64,000 nt of DNA from Anaerolineaceae bacterium. GTDB taxonomy: Bacteria > Chloroflexota > Anaerolineae > Promineifilales > Promineifilaceae. The number at the start of each line of letters is the position of its first letter. Position 1 is the first letter of the stretch. Shown piece after piece: positions 36,350 to 45,078 of this stretch. Location: assembly GCA_002699125.1 (NCBI GenBank), contig PABI01000084.1:62001-126000 (forward strand), in the 5' to 3' direction. The notes below the pieces were generated by a model. It searched no databases, was not told where the DNA came from, and saw nothing but the letters and a program-made list of their open reading frames with translations. Made by a program: the position numbers and the translations under genes.

Positions 36350-37201
36350 ATGAAACGACTGTTGCTCAATCTGGGACTTTCTTGGCAGATTATTTTAGGA
36401 ATTTTGCTGTTAGGCGGACTGTTTCTTCCCACCCGAACAATCGCGGCAATACCGGGCACGATGACCCATGTGGGGGCCATGTCCTTTGTGCAATGGGTTC
36501 TGCCCGCAGCGGCACTGATTATGGTGTCCCTATTGTTGGGAACAGGTCTTCCTCGCTACTTGGCCTGGCGAAACGGCCGTGAAGCCGGCCCAGCAACTGC
36601 AGAAAAGTGGCTGGGCGCTGCATTCCTTTTGGTCGGAGGCTTACTCCTTGTCAAACTGCCGCACAGCCTGTATTGGCTGTTTGTCTGGGACAGCACCCAC
36701 GATTCCTTCGATATTCTCTGGCTCGTCATCTTTGTCCCGCTTGCGCTGTTTGCCGGGTTCATGCTGGCCGTGCGCTTGCCCAAGCAAAAGCACTTTTGGG
36801 TGCTGGGGTTGCCGCTGCTGCCAATTCTCACCTGCCTGGTCGTTTTGCAGGTTGATTATCATGAATTGACTGTGGCCCGGGCAGATCGTGTTGCTGTGGC
36901 CGTAGAAACGTTTCAGGATCGAAACGGCCGTTACCCCGAAACGCTCAACCAGCTAACGCCCTGGTATCTCCTCTCAATCCCTGAGCCGACGATCATCTAT
37001 GGGCAAGACTGGTGTTACGCTGGCGGCGACAGCACCTATCGCCTGGCTTATGTGGATTTGGAGCATTGGAGCAGTCCCGACGCTCATGGCAAAATCCATC
37101 AATCCGCCGGAGATCTCTCCCACCTACCCCCACTCTGCCAGGATCAGTTTGCGGTGTTGCAGGTTCAGCATTCAGGCTACTTTCACGCCAGAATTGATTA
37201 A
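36350..37201 (+). CDS. Membrane protein with pilin-like C-terminal domain, unknown function
   Basis: A 283-residue protein. About five membrane segments (about 10-35, 44-64, 79-98, 112-136, 142-164) precede a soluble C-terminal region. RADRVAVAVETFQDRNGRYPETLNQLTPWYL near 180-210 resembles the G-type pseudopilin segment, in which a helix carries a YP-x-x-L turn. I do not recognise the family. It follows the VCBS gene by 6 bases and ends 4 bases inside the convergent GT39 gene. Function unknown. Confidence 0.72.
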   Translation: MKRLLLNLGLSWQIILGILLLGGLFLPTRTIAAIPGTMTHVGAMSFVQWVLPAAALIMVSLLLGTGLPRYLAWRNGREAGPATAEKWLGAAFLLVGGLLLVKLPHSLYWLFVWDSTHDSFDILWLVIFVPLALFAGFMLAVRLPKQKHFWVLGLPLLPILTCLVVLQVDYHELTVARADRVAVAVETFQDRNGRYPETLNQLTPWYLLSIPEPTIIYGQDWCYAGGDSTYRLAYVDLEHWSSPDAHGKIHQSAGDLSHLPPLCQDQFAVLQVQHSGYFHARID

Positions 37202-40047
37202 TCGCTGGTCAGAGTAATGGCTGTCAGGTTTAGCTGGTCGTTGGGTTGGGAACGGCCGTCTACCATTATCGGCAAACGCACCCCATCATTCGGCGTGTAG
37301 AGGCCAATGGCCAGCGTGTATTCACCGGCTGCGGCATCGGCACGGATGGGAATGGTACGTTCATCGATGACAATCTCGCCCGGCAGCCAGGTCGCGGTGA
37401 GCCAGGCAGCGCCCACCGGCGGGCTGTCAAACTGTCCCCAAATTTGTCCATCACTACCTATCAACTGGTTAAAGACGGTGTAATTTTGCGGCGGCGTCGC
37501 AATCGCCTGCCAGTAAAGCGTCAGCCCAATTTCGCCACCCGCCTGAGCCTGACCAGTGTCCAAATCATAGCCCAATAGTTGAATATGTTCGCCAAACTGA
37601 GCCATCAAAGGCCGGCTGATTGCCGGTATCTCAAAGAGATGTGGGCGCAGGTCGAGGCTCATGGCAGCCAGCTTGTTGCTGCCCTGGGTGATGGGTAGGG
37701 AACGGCCGTCTGGCGTCAGCAAATTCAGATGCAGCTCAGGATTTTCCTCGGTGGGCATATCCAATGGAATGTTTAAGCTGTGGAAGCTGCTCACCTGCTC
37801 GTTGGCCTGCCACTGCGACGGCGGGTACACGTCCGGCCATATGGCAAACTGCTGGCGCAAAAATGGCTCATCTGCCCCCGGCTGGATAAGGTTTAGCTCA
37901 ACTTTGTAATCCTGGGCCGGGGTCTGGAGCGCCACCCAATGCAGCGAAATATTAACCGGCAGCCCCGGGGCAATCAGGCTGCTAAAGGTGCTGCTTTGCA
38001 GGGCAATAGTGTCATCAAAAATAAGCATATCGGCCGTAGGCGTAAAGTTGTTGAGCGGACGGCTGCGTACCAGGTGTGGACCAAACAAATTGGGCTCATC
38101 CCCTACAAGCGGATAATTTGCCCCGGCACTGTCATGGATGAAAAAGCGCACATAGGCCGAACCAGGCGGCATCCCCTCGGGGATGGGCAGCGCTAGCTGC
38201 TGCACGATGCGGTCGCCGCTTTGCCAATGCTCCTGTGGATAGCCCAGCAATGTACTTTCACCGGCCCAAAGGTTGCCGTTGCTGTCTACTAACTCGGCCC
38301 GGACAAAGGTGAGCTGGTTGGGCAGGTCAGGCACGTTCGCGGGAATTTGCCAATGGGTAAGCAAAGCAAGCGTGTCGCCACGAAACAGCTCATCGGGCAA
38401 ATCGTAGCCAATGAGTTGGGGCGCATTGCTAACGTTGAGCACGGCCGTATGCTCCGGCTGCCAATCGAGCTGACCGGCATTGAGTTTGTATTGTAGAGCG
38501 GCCGTTTCGCCATCGTCGTAGGGTATGGGGGTTACGGCCGTTGCCAGCCCAATTTGCGCGGCTATTTCCGCCGGTATCGGTTCCGCCCGAGAGAAAAAGT
38601 ACCAGGCATTGGCGTCATTGGACCAGACAAAGCTGTGGTCGGGATTAAACCAATCGACGAAGCGCTCATTGTGGTAAGCAAAGGTACGCGGGGCCAGATC
38701 GTGAGCATATTGGCGGGCGACAAAAACCCGCGTATTTTCCGGCGGGGGGCTGCTTTCCAAAAAACGGCCGACTTCGGCAATTTCCGCCTGATAGATGTGG
38801 CGCACCTCGGCGTTTGTGTTCCACACTATGAAATAATCTTGCCAGCTGCGCCCAAAAATGAGCGCCAAACCAACGGCAGCGAGAAGTGGAAGAACCGGTT
38901 TGAGGCGCGGCCAATGATGGACAGCGTAACGAGCGACGGCGTCAAAGCCAACGGCCGTAATCAAATAAATCGGCACAATGGCCCCGGCCGCTCGCAAAAA
39001 AGAGGAGTTGGCCGTGAGGATGAGGTTGGGCGTGAGCATGGCTCCCATCCAGAGCAGCAGGAGGGCATAGCTGGGCTGATTGGCGATTGGAGATCGGAGA
39101 TTAACCGCTCCAATCTCCAATCGCTTCTTAAACGCAAACCACAAACAAACCAGAACCCCCGCATAAAAAAAGAGTCCCGTAACCGGATCAAACACGGGTT
39201 GGCCGGAAAGATGGTAGCGCCAATCTTTATCGCCGCGCATGGTAAACATGCCCAGTACGCCACCGACGGAATCCCCCAGCTTGTCCCACTCGCCGTCATT
39301 CAGGGCATCTTCCAGGGCCACGTTGAGGCCATCAATGCGCTGGTTGACTTTGTCGGGATTTTGCAGGATGTAACGGCCGTACGGCACAAACACAACCAGG
39401 GCCACCAACAGACTGGCCGCCATTTTGCGCCACTGCTGCCGGAAGCGATCTCGCTGAAACCAGAAGAGCCAGCCAAACCAGGCCAAAATCACGGCGGGGA
39501 ACACGCGGCTAGGAATATAGGTGTACAGGGTAAGGCCATGAACCAAACCGCCCAACAGCCAATCGCGCCAACGGCCGCTGCGCCAGGCACGCTGCAACAA
39601 AAAAATGGTGAGCGCCGACAAACAGGTCAGGCTGACGGCACGTAAAGCCCAGCGAGATTCCATCATCGGCCAGAGGGAAACGGCCGTTAATCCGGCAGCA
39701 ATCAACCCCACCCGCCGATTAAAGCTGCTGCGCCCGATGGCGTAAGCCAGGGGCACACAGGCCAGCCCTAAAAGCACCGCGGGCAGGCGCATGGCAAAAA
39801 TGGTGTCACCAAACAGTTGTTGGGCCAGGGCAATCAGGTAAAAGAGGAATGCTTCACGGCCGTTATTGCCTTCAAAGTAGACGGGCAGGTTGCCCCAGCC
39901 GATCTGCGCTGCGTCGATGGCGTTAAACAGCTCATCGCCGTTTAAGCCAGGCGGGGCAGTGGTAAGGCGGTAAAAACGAAAAAAAAGGCCAACAAGAACG
40001 ATCAGGCCAAGCAGAAGGTGGGTTTGGGTCGGTTTTAGTTTGGTCAC
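37198..40047 (-). CDS. GT39-like membrane glycosyltransferase with large C-terminal extracytoplasmic region
   Basis: A 949-residue protein. The N-terminal half has around ten membrane segments and the GT39/ArnT-PMT signature: PPGLNGDELFNAIDA near residues 33-47 holds the catalytic Asp, and the NGREAFLFYLIALA stretch near 62 continues the first loop. The second half (about 480-949) is soluble and beta-rich, with repeated strand motifs such as LGYDLDTGQAQAGGEIGLTLYWQA. It probably transfers a sugar from a polyprenyl-phosphate donor to an envelope acceptor. The start is GTG at 40047 with no strong ribosome-binding site. Confidence 0.82.
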   Translation of the reverse strand: MTKLKPTQTHLLLGLIVLVGLFFRFYRLTTAPPGLNGDELFNAIDAAQIGWGNLPVYFEGNNGREAFLFYLIALAQQLFGDTIFAMRLPAVLLGLACVPLAYAIGRSSFNRRVGLIAAGLTAVSLWPMMESRWALRAVSLTCLSALTIFLLQRAWRSGRWRDWLLGGLVHGLTLYTYIPSRVFPAVILAWFGWLFWFQRDRFRQQWRKMAASLLVALVVFVPYGRYILQNPDKVNQRIDGLNVALEDALNDGEWDKLGDSVGGVLGMFTMRGDKDWRYHLSGQPVFDPVTGLFFYAGVLVCLWFAFKKRLEIGAVNLRSPIANQPSYALLLLWMGAMLTPNLILTANSSFLRAAGAIVPIYLITAVGFDAVARYAVHHWPRLKPVLPLLAAVGLALIFGRSWQDYFIVWNTNAEVRHIYQAEIAEVGRFLESSPPPENTRVFVARQYAHDLAPRTFAYHNERFVDWFNPDHSFVWSNDANAWYFFSRAEPIPAEIAAQIGLATAVTPIPYDDGETAALQYKLNAGQLDWQPEHTAVLNVSNAPQLIGYDLPDELFRGDTLALLTHWQIPANVPDLPNQLTFVRAELVDSNGNLWAGESTLLGYPQEHWQSGDRIVQQLALPIPEGMPPGSAYVRFFIHDSAGANYPLVGDEPNLFGPHLVRSRPLNNFTPTADMLIFDDTIALQSSTFSSLIAPGLPVNISLHWVALQTPAQDYKVELNLIQPGADEPFLRQQFAIWPDVYPPSQWQANEQVSSFHSLNIPLDMPTEENPELHLNLLTPDGRSLPITQGSNKLAAMSLDLRPHLFEIPAISRPLMAQFGEHIQLLGYDLDTGQAQAGGEIGLTLYWQAIATPPQNYTVFNQLIGSDGQIWGQFDSPPVGAAWLTATWLPGEIVIDERTIPIRADAAAGEYTLAIGLYTPNDGVRLPIMVDGRSQPNDQLNLTAITLTSD

Positions 40048-40100
40048 AGTAGTGGTTTACGGCCGTTCCTCCTCATCACAAAATCCGGCCAAGTATACCA

Positions 40101-41000
40101 CTACTTTATGGTGGCCCGATATGCTTCCAGGCGACTGACAAACGATTTGGGGGATTCGACGTAAATACGCTTGCCCTGCTGGTACGCATCCTTGTGCAGC
40201 GACGCGCGCTGCGCTTTAATATAAGAAACAAAAGTGTCACGCTCATCTTCATTTGAGAGAAGAGCAGGTTGTTCTATCACCAACTGCTGCAACATGGCCA
40301 AATCGTGAGCATCCCCTAAATAATCTGACAAATCGTGAATTTCATCGGCCAGCGTCTTCATGAGATCAGGCCAGATGGGGCGCAAGATGCGCACATTGTA
40401 CCAGAGGTACTTCACCCGCTTGCGCCATTCGTGGAACGCTTCAATGGAAGGTTCTTCCAACGCATCCTCCAGTCGATTACGGCCCCGCTTGTAAACTTTT
40501 TTCAGACCGCCGGAAACGGCCGTAAACATCTCATCCTCAACCGGCCATTCTACCACCCGGTGCCGCGCCGCCTGAATCATGTCGCCCGCTTTGGCCAAAC
40601 CGTCCTCTTCTTCCACCATCCGCTGCCGCGTGGCGTGGTAAAAAATCACCAGCGCCTCCCGCATAGATTCCAGACTCTCTGGCGCAATGTCCAAATCATC
40701 CCGTTCCCTTAAATCATCCAAGGTCTTAATATTCACCGCGCTGTCCCGCAAATCAGACAGGCGGCGGCCGGCATCACGAAAGCAAACATTCTCGCGCTGG
40801 TAAACTTCCTCACCAATCTCTTTGCGTATCAGCCGCAGCAAACCGCGCACCTTTTTGAAGCATTTGCGGCTCTCATGCACAGCCTCATCCAACTCATTTT
40901 CTGGAGATTGCAAATAAGAAAGTGCGTCATCAATCTGTTCATGTGCTATTCTTATAATGCCTGGAGGCAATTTCTCATTTGTTTTCAGCCGATAACTCAA
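40101..41000 (-). CDS. CHAD domain protein
   Basis: A 299-residue all-helical protein with the conserved histidines of CHAD domains: AVHESRKCFKKVRGLLRLIR near residues 37-56 and EAFHEWRKRVKYLWYNVRIL near 186-205. CHAD domains bind polyphosphate. The best start is TTG at 41000 (or 41003), behind GAAGGAG; the GTG at 41021 begins inside that site. No triphosphatase partner (CYTH) is adjacent. It may associate with polyphosphate granules. Confidence 0.85.
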   Translation of the reverse strand: MSYRLKTNEKLPPGIIRIAHEQIDDALSYLQSPENELDEAVHESRKCFKKVRGLLRLIRKEIGEEVYQRENVCFRDAGRRLSDLRDSAVNIKTLDDLRERDDLDIAPESLESMREALVIFYHATRQRMVEEEDGLAKAGDMIQAARHRVVEWPVEDEMFTAVSGGLKKVYKRGRNRLEDALEEPSIEAFHEWRKRVKYLWYNVRILRPIWPDLMKTLADEIHDLSDYLGDAHDLAMLQQLVIEQPALLSNEDERDTFVSYIKAQRASLHKDAYQQGKRIYVESPKSFVSRLEAYRATIK

Positions 41001-41157
41001 CAATATCACTCCTTCACACACAACTTATTTTCTATCTACCATACCACCATTTTTTCTGTTGTACGTGAGTTTATATCACAAACATATCCTGACTTTATAC
41101 CTGGGTATATGCTGCTTATTCTTTAATCCTTTAGGCTTAATATGAGGAGGTAATTAG

Positions 41158-42231
41158 GTGAAAGCTATTCAAATCAAACAAACAGGTGGTCCCGATACAT
41201 TATTTTATGAAGAAATTTCTCAACCAGAACCGGGACCCGGCGAGGTGCGCGTAAAAATCGAGGCGGCGGGAGTAAACTATATTGACACTTATCACCGCAG
41301 CGGCCAATATGATCTGGCATTACCTGTTACCCCCGGCATGGAAGGGGGTGGCGTAGTAGATGCTGTTGGGGCTGGGGTAACGGCCGTATCCCCCGGAGAT
41401 CGCGTGGCCTATGCTATGCAAATTGGTGCCTATGCCGACTATGCTATTGTGCCTGCCTGGAAACTGGTACAAGTGCCGGAAGACGTGAAGATTGAATTGG
41501 CAACGGCCGTTATGCTGCAAGGCATGACCGCCCATTACCTCACCCACAGCACCTACCTGGTGCAGGCCGGTGATACCGTGTTGGTTCATGCCGCTGCCGG
41601 CGGTGTGGGCCTGCTGCTGGTGCAAATTGCCGCTCTGCGCGGCGCGCGCGTCATCGGCACCGTTTCTACCCAGGAAAAAGCAGAACTGGCCGAAGAATAC
41701 GGCGCCGACGACATCATTCGCTACACCGAAACGGACTTTGTCGAGGCGGTCAAAGATTTAACAAATGGCAAAGGTGTCAACGTCATTTACGACGGCGTGG
41801 GGCAGGCAACCTTCCGCAAAGGGCTAGATTGCCTGAAGCCGCGCGGCATGATGGCCCTGTATGGACAGGCCAGCGGCCCGGTCGAATCATTTGATCCGCA
41901 GATATTGAACCAGAAAGGATCCCTTTTTCTCACCCGGCCCAGCCTGGCCCATTACGCTGCCAGCCAAGAAGAAATTGAGACCCGGGCAGATGATCTGTTT
42001 GACTGGATTGCGTCCGACGCCATTCAAGTGCGCATCGATCGCACTTACCCCCTAAGTGAAGCGGCGGAAGCCCATCGTTATATTGAGGGCCGCCACACCA
42101 AAGGTAAGTTACTGCTGCTGCCTCAGCACCAAAACGAACCTTCGGCGCGGGAAGAAACCATTAACACGAAAGACCCCATCGACGAACAAAGCTGGGAATC
42201 CTTCCCCGCCAGCGACCCACCACCATATTAA
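41158..42231 (+). CDS. NADPH:quinone oxidoreductase (MDR family) with ESFPASDPP tail
   Basis: A 357-residue reductase. GroES-like part: [24 protein letters not shown] near residues 28-51. Rossmann part: [28 protein letters not shown] near 141-168. The layout matches QorA-type quinone reductases without zinc. The C-terminal ~25 residues ([21 protein letters not shown]) are an appended tail containing ESFPASDPP, a short motif found in many otherwise unrelated small bacterial proteins. The start is GTG 41158 behind GAGGAGG. It is followed by the paired palindromes and transaldolase. Confidence 0.9.
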   Translation: MKAIQIKQTGGPDTLFYEEISQPEPGPGEVRVKIEAAGVNYIDTYHRSGQYDLALPVTPGMEGGGVVDAVGAGVTAVSPGDRVAYAMQIGAYADYAIVPAWKLVQVPEDVKIELATAVMLQGMTAHYLTHSTYLVQAGDTVLVHAAAGGVGLLLVQIAALRGARVIGTVSTQEKAELAEEYGADDIIRYTETDFVEAVKDLTNGKGVNVIYDGVGQATFRKGLDCLKPRGMMALYGQASGPVESFDPQILNQKGSLFLTRPSLAHYAASQEEIETRADDLFDWIASDAIQVRIDRTYPLSEAAEAHRYIEGRHTKGKLLLLPQHQNEPSAREETINTKDPIDEQSWESFPASDPPPY

Positions 42232-42239
42232 ATGACAAC

Positions 42240-42295
42240 AAAATTGGACCAATTTTCTCTAACGAAAGTGTGTAGAAAATACAAATTGGTCCAAT
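42240..42295. promoter_or_regulatory. Paired palindromic operators before transaldolase
   Basis: AAAATTGGACCAATTTT (42240-42256) is a perfect 17-bp palindrome around a central A. ATTGGTCCAAT (42285-42295) is the same 11-bp core around a central T. The centres lie 42 bp apart, about four helical turns, on the same DNA face. This suggests a cooperatively bound repressor. Together the copies can also form a 13-bp RNA stem (42243-42255 with 42283-42295). Confidence 0.6.
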
Positions 42296-42319
42296 CTCTC
42301 GTGAATAAGGACTATGACT

Positions 42320-43468
42320 ATGAGTAGCAAAAACCATGTTGAACAAACGGCCGATCTCGGTCAATCAATCTGGCTGGATTACCTGGACCGTGAATTTATT
42401 GCGTCCGGTGAATTAAAGACAATGATTGACGCGGGCATTCGCGGCATCACCTCTAACCCTTCCATTTTTCAGGAAGCCATCGCCGAAGGAGGCGATTACG
42501 ATGATGATATCGCGGAGCTGGTGGCCGAAGGCAAAGATGATAAAGAAATCTATGAAGCTATGGCTGTGGCCGACATTCAGCATGCCGCGGATTTGCTGGC
42601 TCCGGTTTACATTGAATCCAAGAAGCTGGATGGCTACATTAGCCTGGAGGCTAATCCAGATTTGGCTTACGATACAGAAGCCACCATTGAAGAGGTTCGG
42701 CGTCTGCACAAAGCGGTCAATCGCCCCAACCTGATGATCAAAGTCCCGGCCACCTCGGCGGGCATTCCGGCCATTGCCACGCTCATCAGTGAAGGAATCA
42801 ACATCAACATTACCCTCATGTTTTCTCTTACGCATTATGATCGGGTTGCCGACGCTTATCTGCGCGGCCTGGAAGAGCGGTTGGCAGATGGGTTTGACAT
42901 TGACCACGTCGCTTCAGTGGCGTCGTTTTTTGTGAGCCGGGTGGATACGGCCGTAGACGAACAGCTCGATGAGCTAAACAACGATGCTGCTGCGGCGCTC
43001 AAAGGCAAGATTGGCATTGCCAACGCCAAAATGGCCTACACTCGCTATCTCAACGTGTTTAGCAGCAAGCGGTGGCAAAATTTGGCCGCCCACGGCGCAC
43101 GGCCGCAGCGCGTTCTGTACGGCAGCACCAGCGTCAAAAACCCCAACTATCCCGACACGATGTACGCCGATCACCTGATTGGCGCGAACACGGTCAACAC
43201 GCTGCCGCTGGAAACCATCAAAAAATTTAACGATCACGGCACGGTTGCGCCAGCTTTAACAACCCAGTTAGAAAAAGCCCGCAGCCAGCTGGTACAGCTG
43301 GGCAATCTGGGCATCGACCTGGAACGCATTACGCAGCAGCTGCAAGACGATGGCGTCACCAAATTTGCCGATGCTTTTAGCGATTTAATGGCCGCCATCC
43401 GCCGCGCCCGCACTGAGGAGCAACAAAAACAGGAAACGTTACAGCCCGAACCCGTCCTGGAAGATTAA
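42320..43468 (+). CDS. tal: Transaldolase
   Basis: A 382-residue TalB-like enzyme of the longer (about 380-residue) subgroup. GITSNPSIFQEAI near residues 42-54 and the Schiff-base Lys in NLMIKVPATSAGIPAI near 138-153 are diagnostic, with NINITLMFSLTHYDRVADAYLRGLE near 163 and SVASFFVSRVDT near 198. It transfers dihydroxyacetone units in the non-oxidative pentose-phosphate pathway. The start at 42320 (MSSKN) has AAGGA eight bases upstream; 42314 is too close. Two palindromic sites lie directly upstream. Confidence 0.95.
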   Translation: MSSKNHVEQTADLGQSIWLDYLDREFIASGELKTMIDAGIRGITSNPSIFQEAIAEGGDYDDDIAELVAEGKDDKEIYEAMAVADIQHAADLLAPVYIESKKLDGYISLEANPDLAYDTEATIEEVRRLHKAVNRPNLMIKVPATSAGIPAIATLISEGININITLMFSLTHYDRVADAYLRGLEERLADGFDIDHVASVASFFVSRVDTAVDEQLDELNNDAAAALKGKIGIANAKMAYTRYLNVFSSKRWQNLAAHGARPQRVLYGSTSVKNPNYPDTMYADHLIGANTVNTLPLETIKKFNDHGTVAPALTTQLEKARSQLVQLGNLGIDLERITQQLQDDGVTKFADAFSDLMAAIRRARTEEQQKQETLQPEPVLED

Positions 43469-43556
43469 TTTTTGGAACACAGATTAACGCAGATTCTCAC
43501 AGATTAAAGCAAACAAATCTGTGTTTATCTGTGAAAATCTGTGTCCCATTTTCTTG
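43469..43556. repeat. Intergenic ACACAGATTAACGCAGAT / ATCTGTGTTTATCTGTG repeat
   Basis: GGAACACAGATTAACGCAGATT runs into AATCTGTGTTTATCTGTGAAA and ATCTGTGTCCC. The left and right parts are complementary, so a hairpin forms. It lies between convergent genes, where it may also act as a terminator. Same word family as 22855-22940 and 51465-51540. Confidence 0.7.
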
Positions 43557-43575
43557 TTTGAAGGAACATGTTTAT

Positions 43576-45072
43576 TTAATAGTTGGGCATTTCTTCGGGG
43601 TAGCTCTTGGTTTCTGGGGGTTGGCAAAGATGAAGTTCCAGGTTACGCACCTGCATTTTGCCACCTTCAACGTAAAATCCTAACCGCCCACTGCGAAAGG
43701 TATCGTCGGCTAATGTGAGCAAAATACGGCCGTGGAACGAAAATTCCAGATACTGCTCGTAAGCAATGAGTTGAAATGGGTGATGAGCTCCCGCGTCAGG
43801 AATGTAGTGGGCCGCCTGGAGCTGCTCATAATAAAACGCCTCCTCAGAGACCTTCTTCTCTTCCTGTTCTTTTTTATGACCCCAGGCACGAATTTGCACA
43901 ATCCCCTTTAGCAAATCAAGGCTGAGGTAGTAGCCATCGCCGTCTTCATCCAGGTGCAGCACCAGGCCACATTTGCCATCCCCATCGTAAAGCAAGTCGC
44001 CCGTCAAGATAAAATCTCGATAGCTGCCATCCAGTAAAAACGCTTCAAAACCGCTTTTATTGCTAAACCAGGTTGCCTCTTCACCCATTTCTATGGCGGC
44101 ATTTGGATTCTCAAAAAGCGGTTGGAACGGGGTGAAGTCAGACTGGTCCAGGGTTTCTGTTATCAATTTGCGAAAACCGCTAAACGACTTCAGGTTCAAC
44201 TCGCCTCGTTCATCCACGACCAATTCTTTGGGCGGGGCCATGAGGTGATACCCTTTGGTGGTTAATCCCCGAAAAAAGAAGTTCCAAATGAGCGTCGTGC
44301 CGTCTGTTTGGGAAACTCGGGCAGCGTAGTTTCCCTGGGGCATCAAAACATTGTCGGAATAGTTATAGTATGGACCCCGCAGCTGATCGGCCCACCAGTA
44401 ATGCACTTTCACATCCTCACGAATGGAGGCAATGAGATAGTAGCGATCATTCAGCTTGATGAGGTTGGGTACTTCCAGCTCATCATAGCGCTTTGGTGCA
44501 AAAATGGGGGGATGAAATTCAAATTGATTTTCGGCCGTTTCTTCAATTAACGCCGCACAGCCCCGCCGGATAATTGGCCCCTTATTGGTGCGAGCAGTTG
44601 CCAGGAGGTAGGTACGGCCGTCTTCCTGGTAACAAAACGGATCGCGAAAACTCACCCACGCCCGTCCATCATCCAAGCTGGTCTCGTAATGATCAGTAGA
44701 AATCTCCAGCGGATAGCTGCCTGAATCATCTTTTTCCCAGTTGTAAAGATCATTGCTGTGGGCCAGCCCGACACGCTGAATACGGCCGCGCTCACGCATG
44801 CACAGTCCGGTGTAAAACATGCGCCACGCTCCCTCTTTGTATGGATTGGGCGTGATGTGCATCGTCCACAACATATCATCATCCCACGCTTTGGGATCGC
44901 TAATGAAGAGCGCGTTTTTCACCCGCTCCCATTTGATGCCGTCTTTGCTCACTGCGTGGGCAATGTAATCATGGTTAGGTAGGGTCAAATGAAACAGATG
45001 GAACAAGCCATCGTGCCAAACCACATCAACATCACCAATTTCAAAATTGCGAAAACCGTAGCCTGAGTACAT
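43576..45072 (-). CDS. Glycoside hydrolase family 32/43-like protein
   Basis: A 498-residue protein. The N-terminal beta-propeller part has acidic residues of GH32/GH43/62 superfamily type: NFEIGDVDVVWHDGLFHLFHLTLPNHDYIAHAVS near residues 10-43, WDDDMLWTMHITPNPYKEGAWRMFYTG near 63-89, and VSFRDPFCYQEDGRTYLLAT near 136-155. The RDPF motif is typical of GH32 fructosidases. The C-terminal ~150 residues form a beta-sandwich (LTGDLLYDGDGKCGLVLHLDEDGDGYYLSLD). No signal peptide, so probably cytoplasmic. The substrate could be a fructoside or arabinoside; which is unknown. Confidence 0.78.
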   Translation of the reverse strand: MYSGYGFRNFEIGDVDVVWHDGLFHLFHLTLPNHDYIAHAVSKDGIKWERVKNALFISDPKAWDDDMLWTMHITPNPYKEGAWRMFYTGLCMRERGRIQRVGLAHSNDLYNWEKDDSGSYPLEISTDHYETSLDDGRAWVSFRDPFCYQEDGRTYLLATARTNKGPIIRRGCAALIEETAENQFEFHPPIFAPKRYDELEVPNLIKLNDRYYLIASIREDVKVHYWWADQLRGPYYNYSDNVLMPQGNYAARVSQTDGTTLIWNFFFRGLTTKGYHLMAPPKELVVDERGELNLKSFSGFRKLITETLDQSDFTPFQPLFENPNAAIEMGEEATWFSNKSGFEAFLLDGSYRDFILTGDLLYDGDGKCGLVLHLDEDGDGYYLSLDLLKGIVQIRAWGHKKEQEEKKVSEEAFYYEQLQAAHYIPDAGAHHPFQLIAYEQYLEFSFHGRILLTLADDTFRSGRLGFYVEGGKMQVRNLELHLCQPPETKSYPEEMPNY

Positions 45073-45078
45073 ATTTTG

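Noticed and set aside
38554..39645. 363-codon plus-strand ORF opposite the large GT39 gene
   Set aside because: Antisense shadow. The minus-strand frame of 949 codons has membrane and catalytic motifs.
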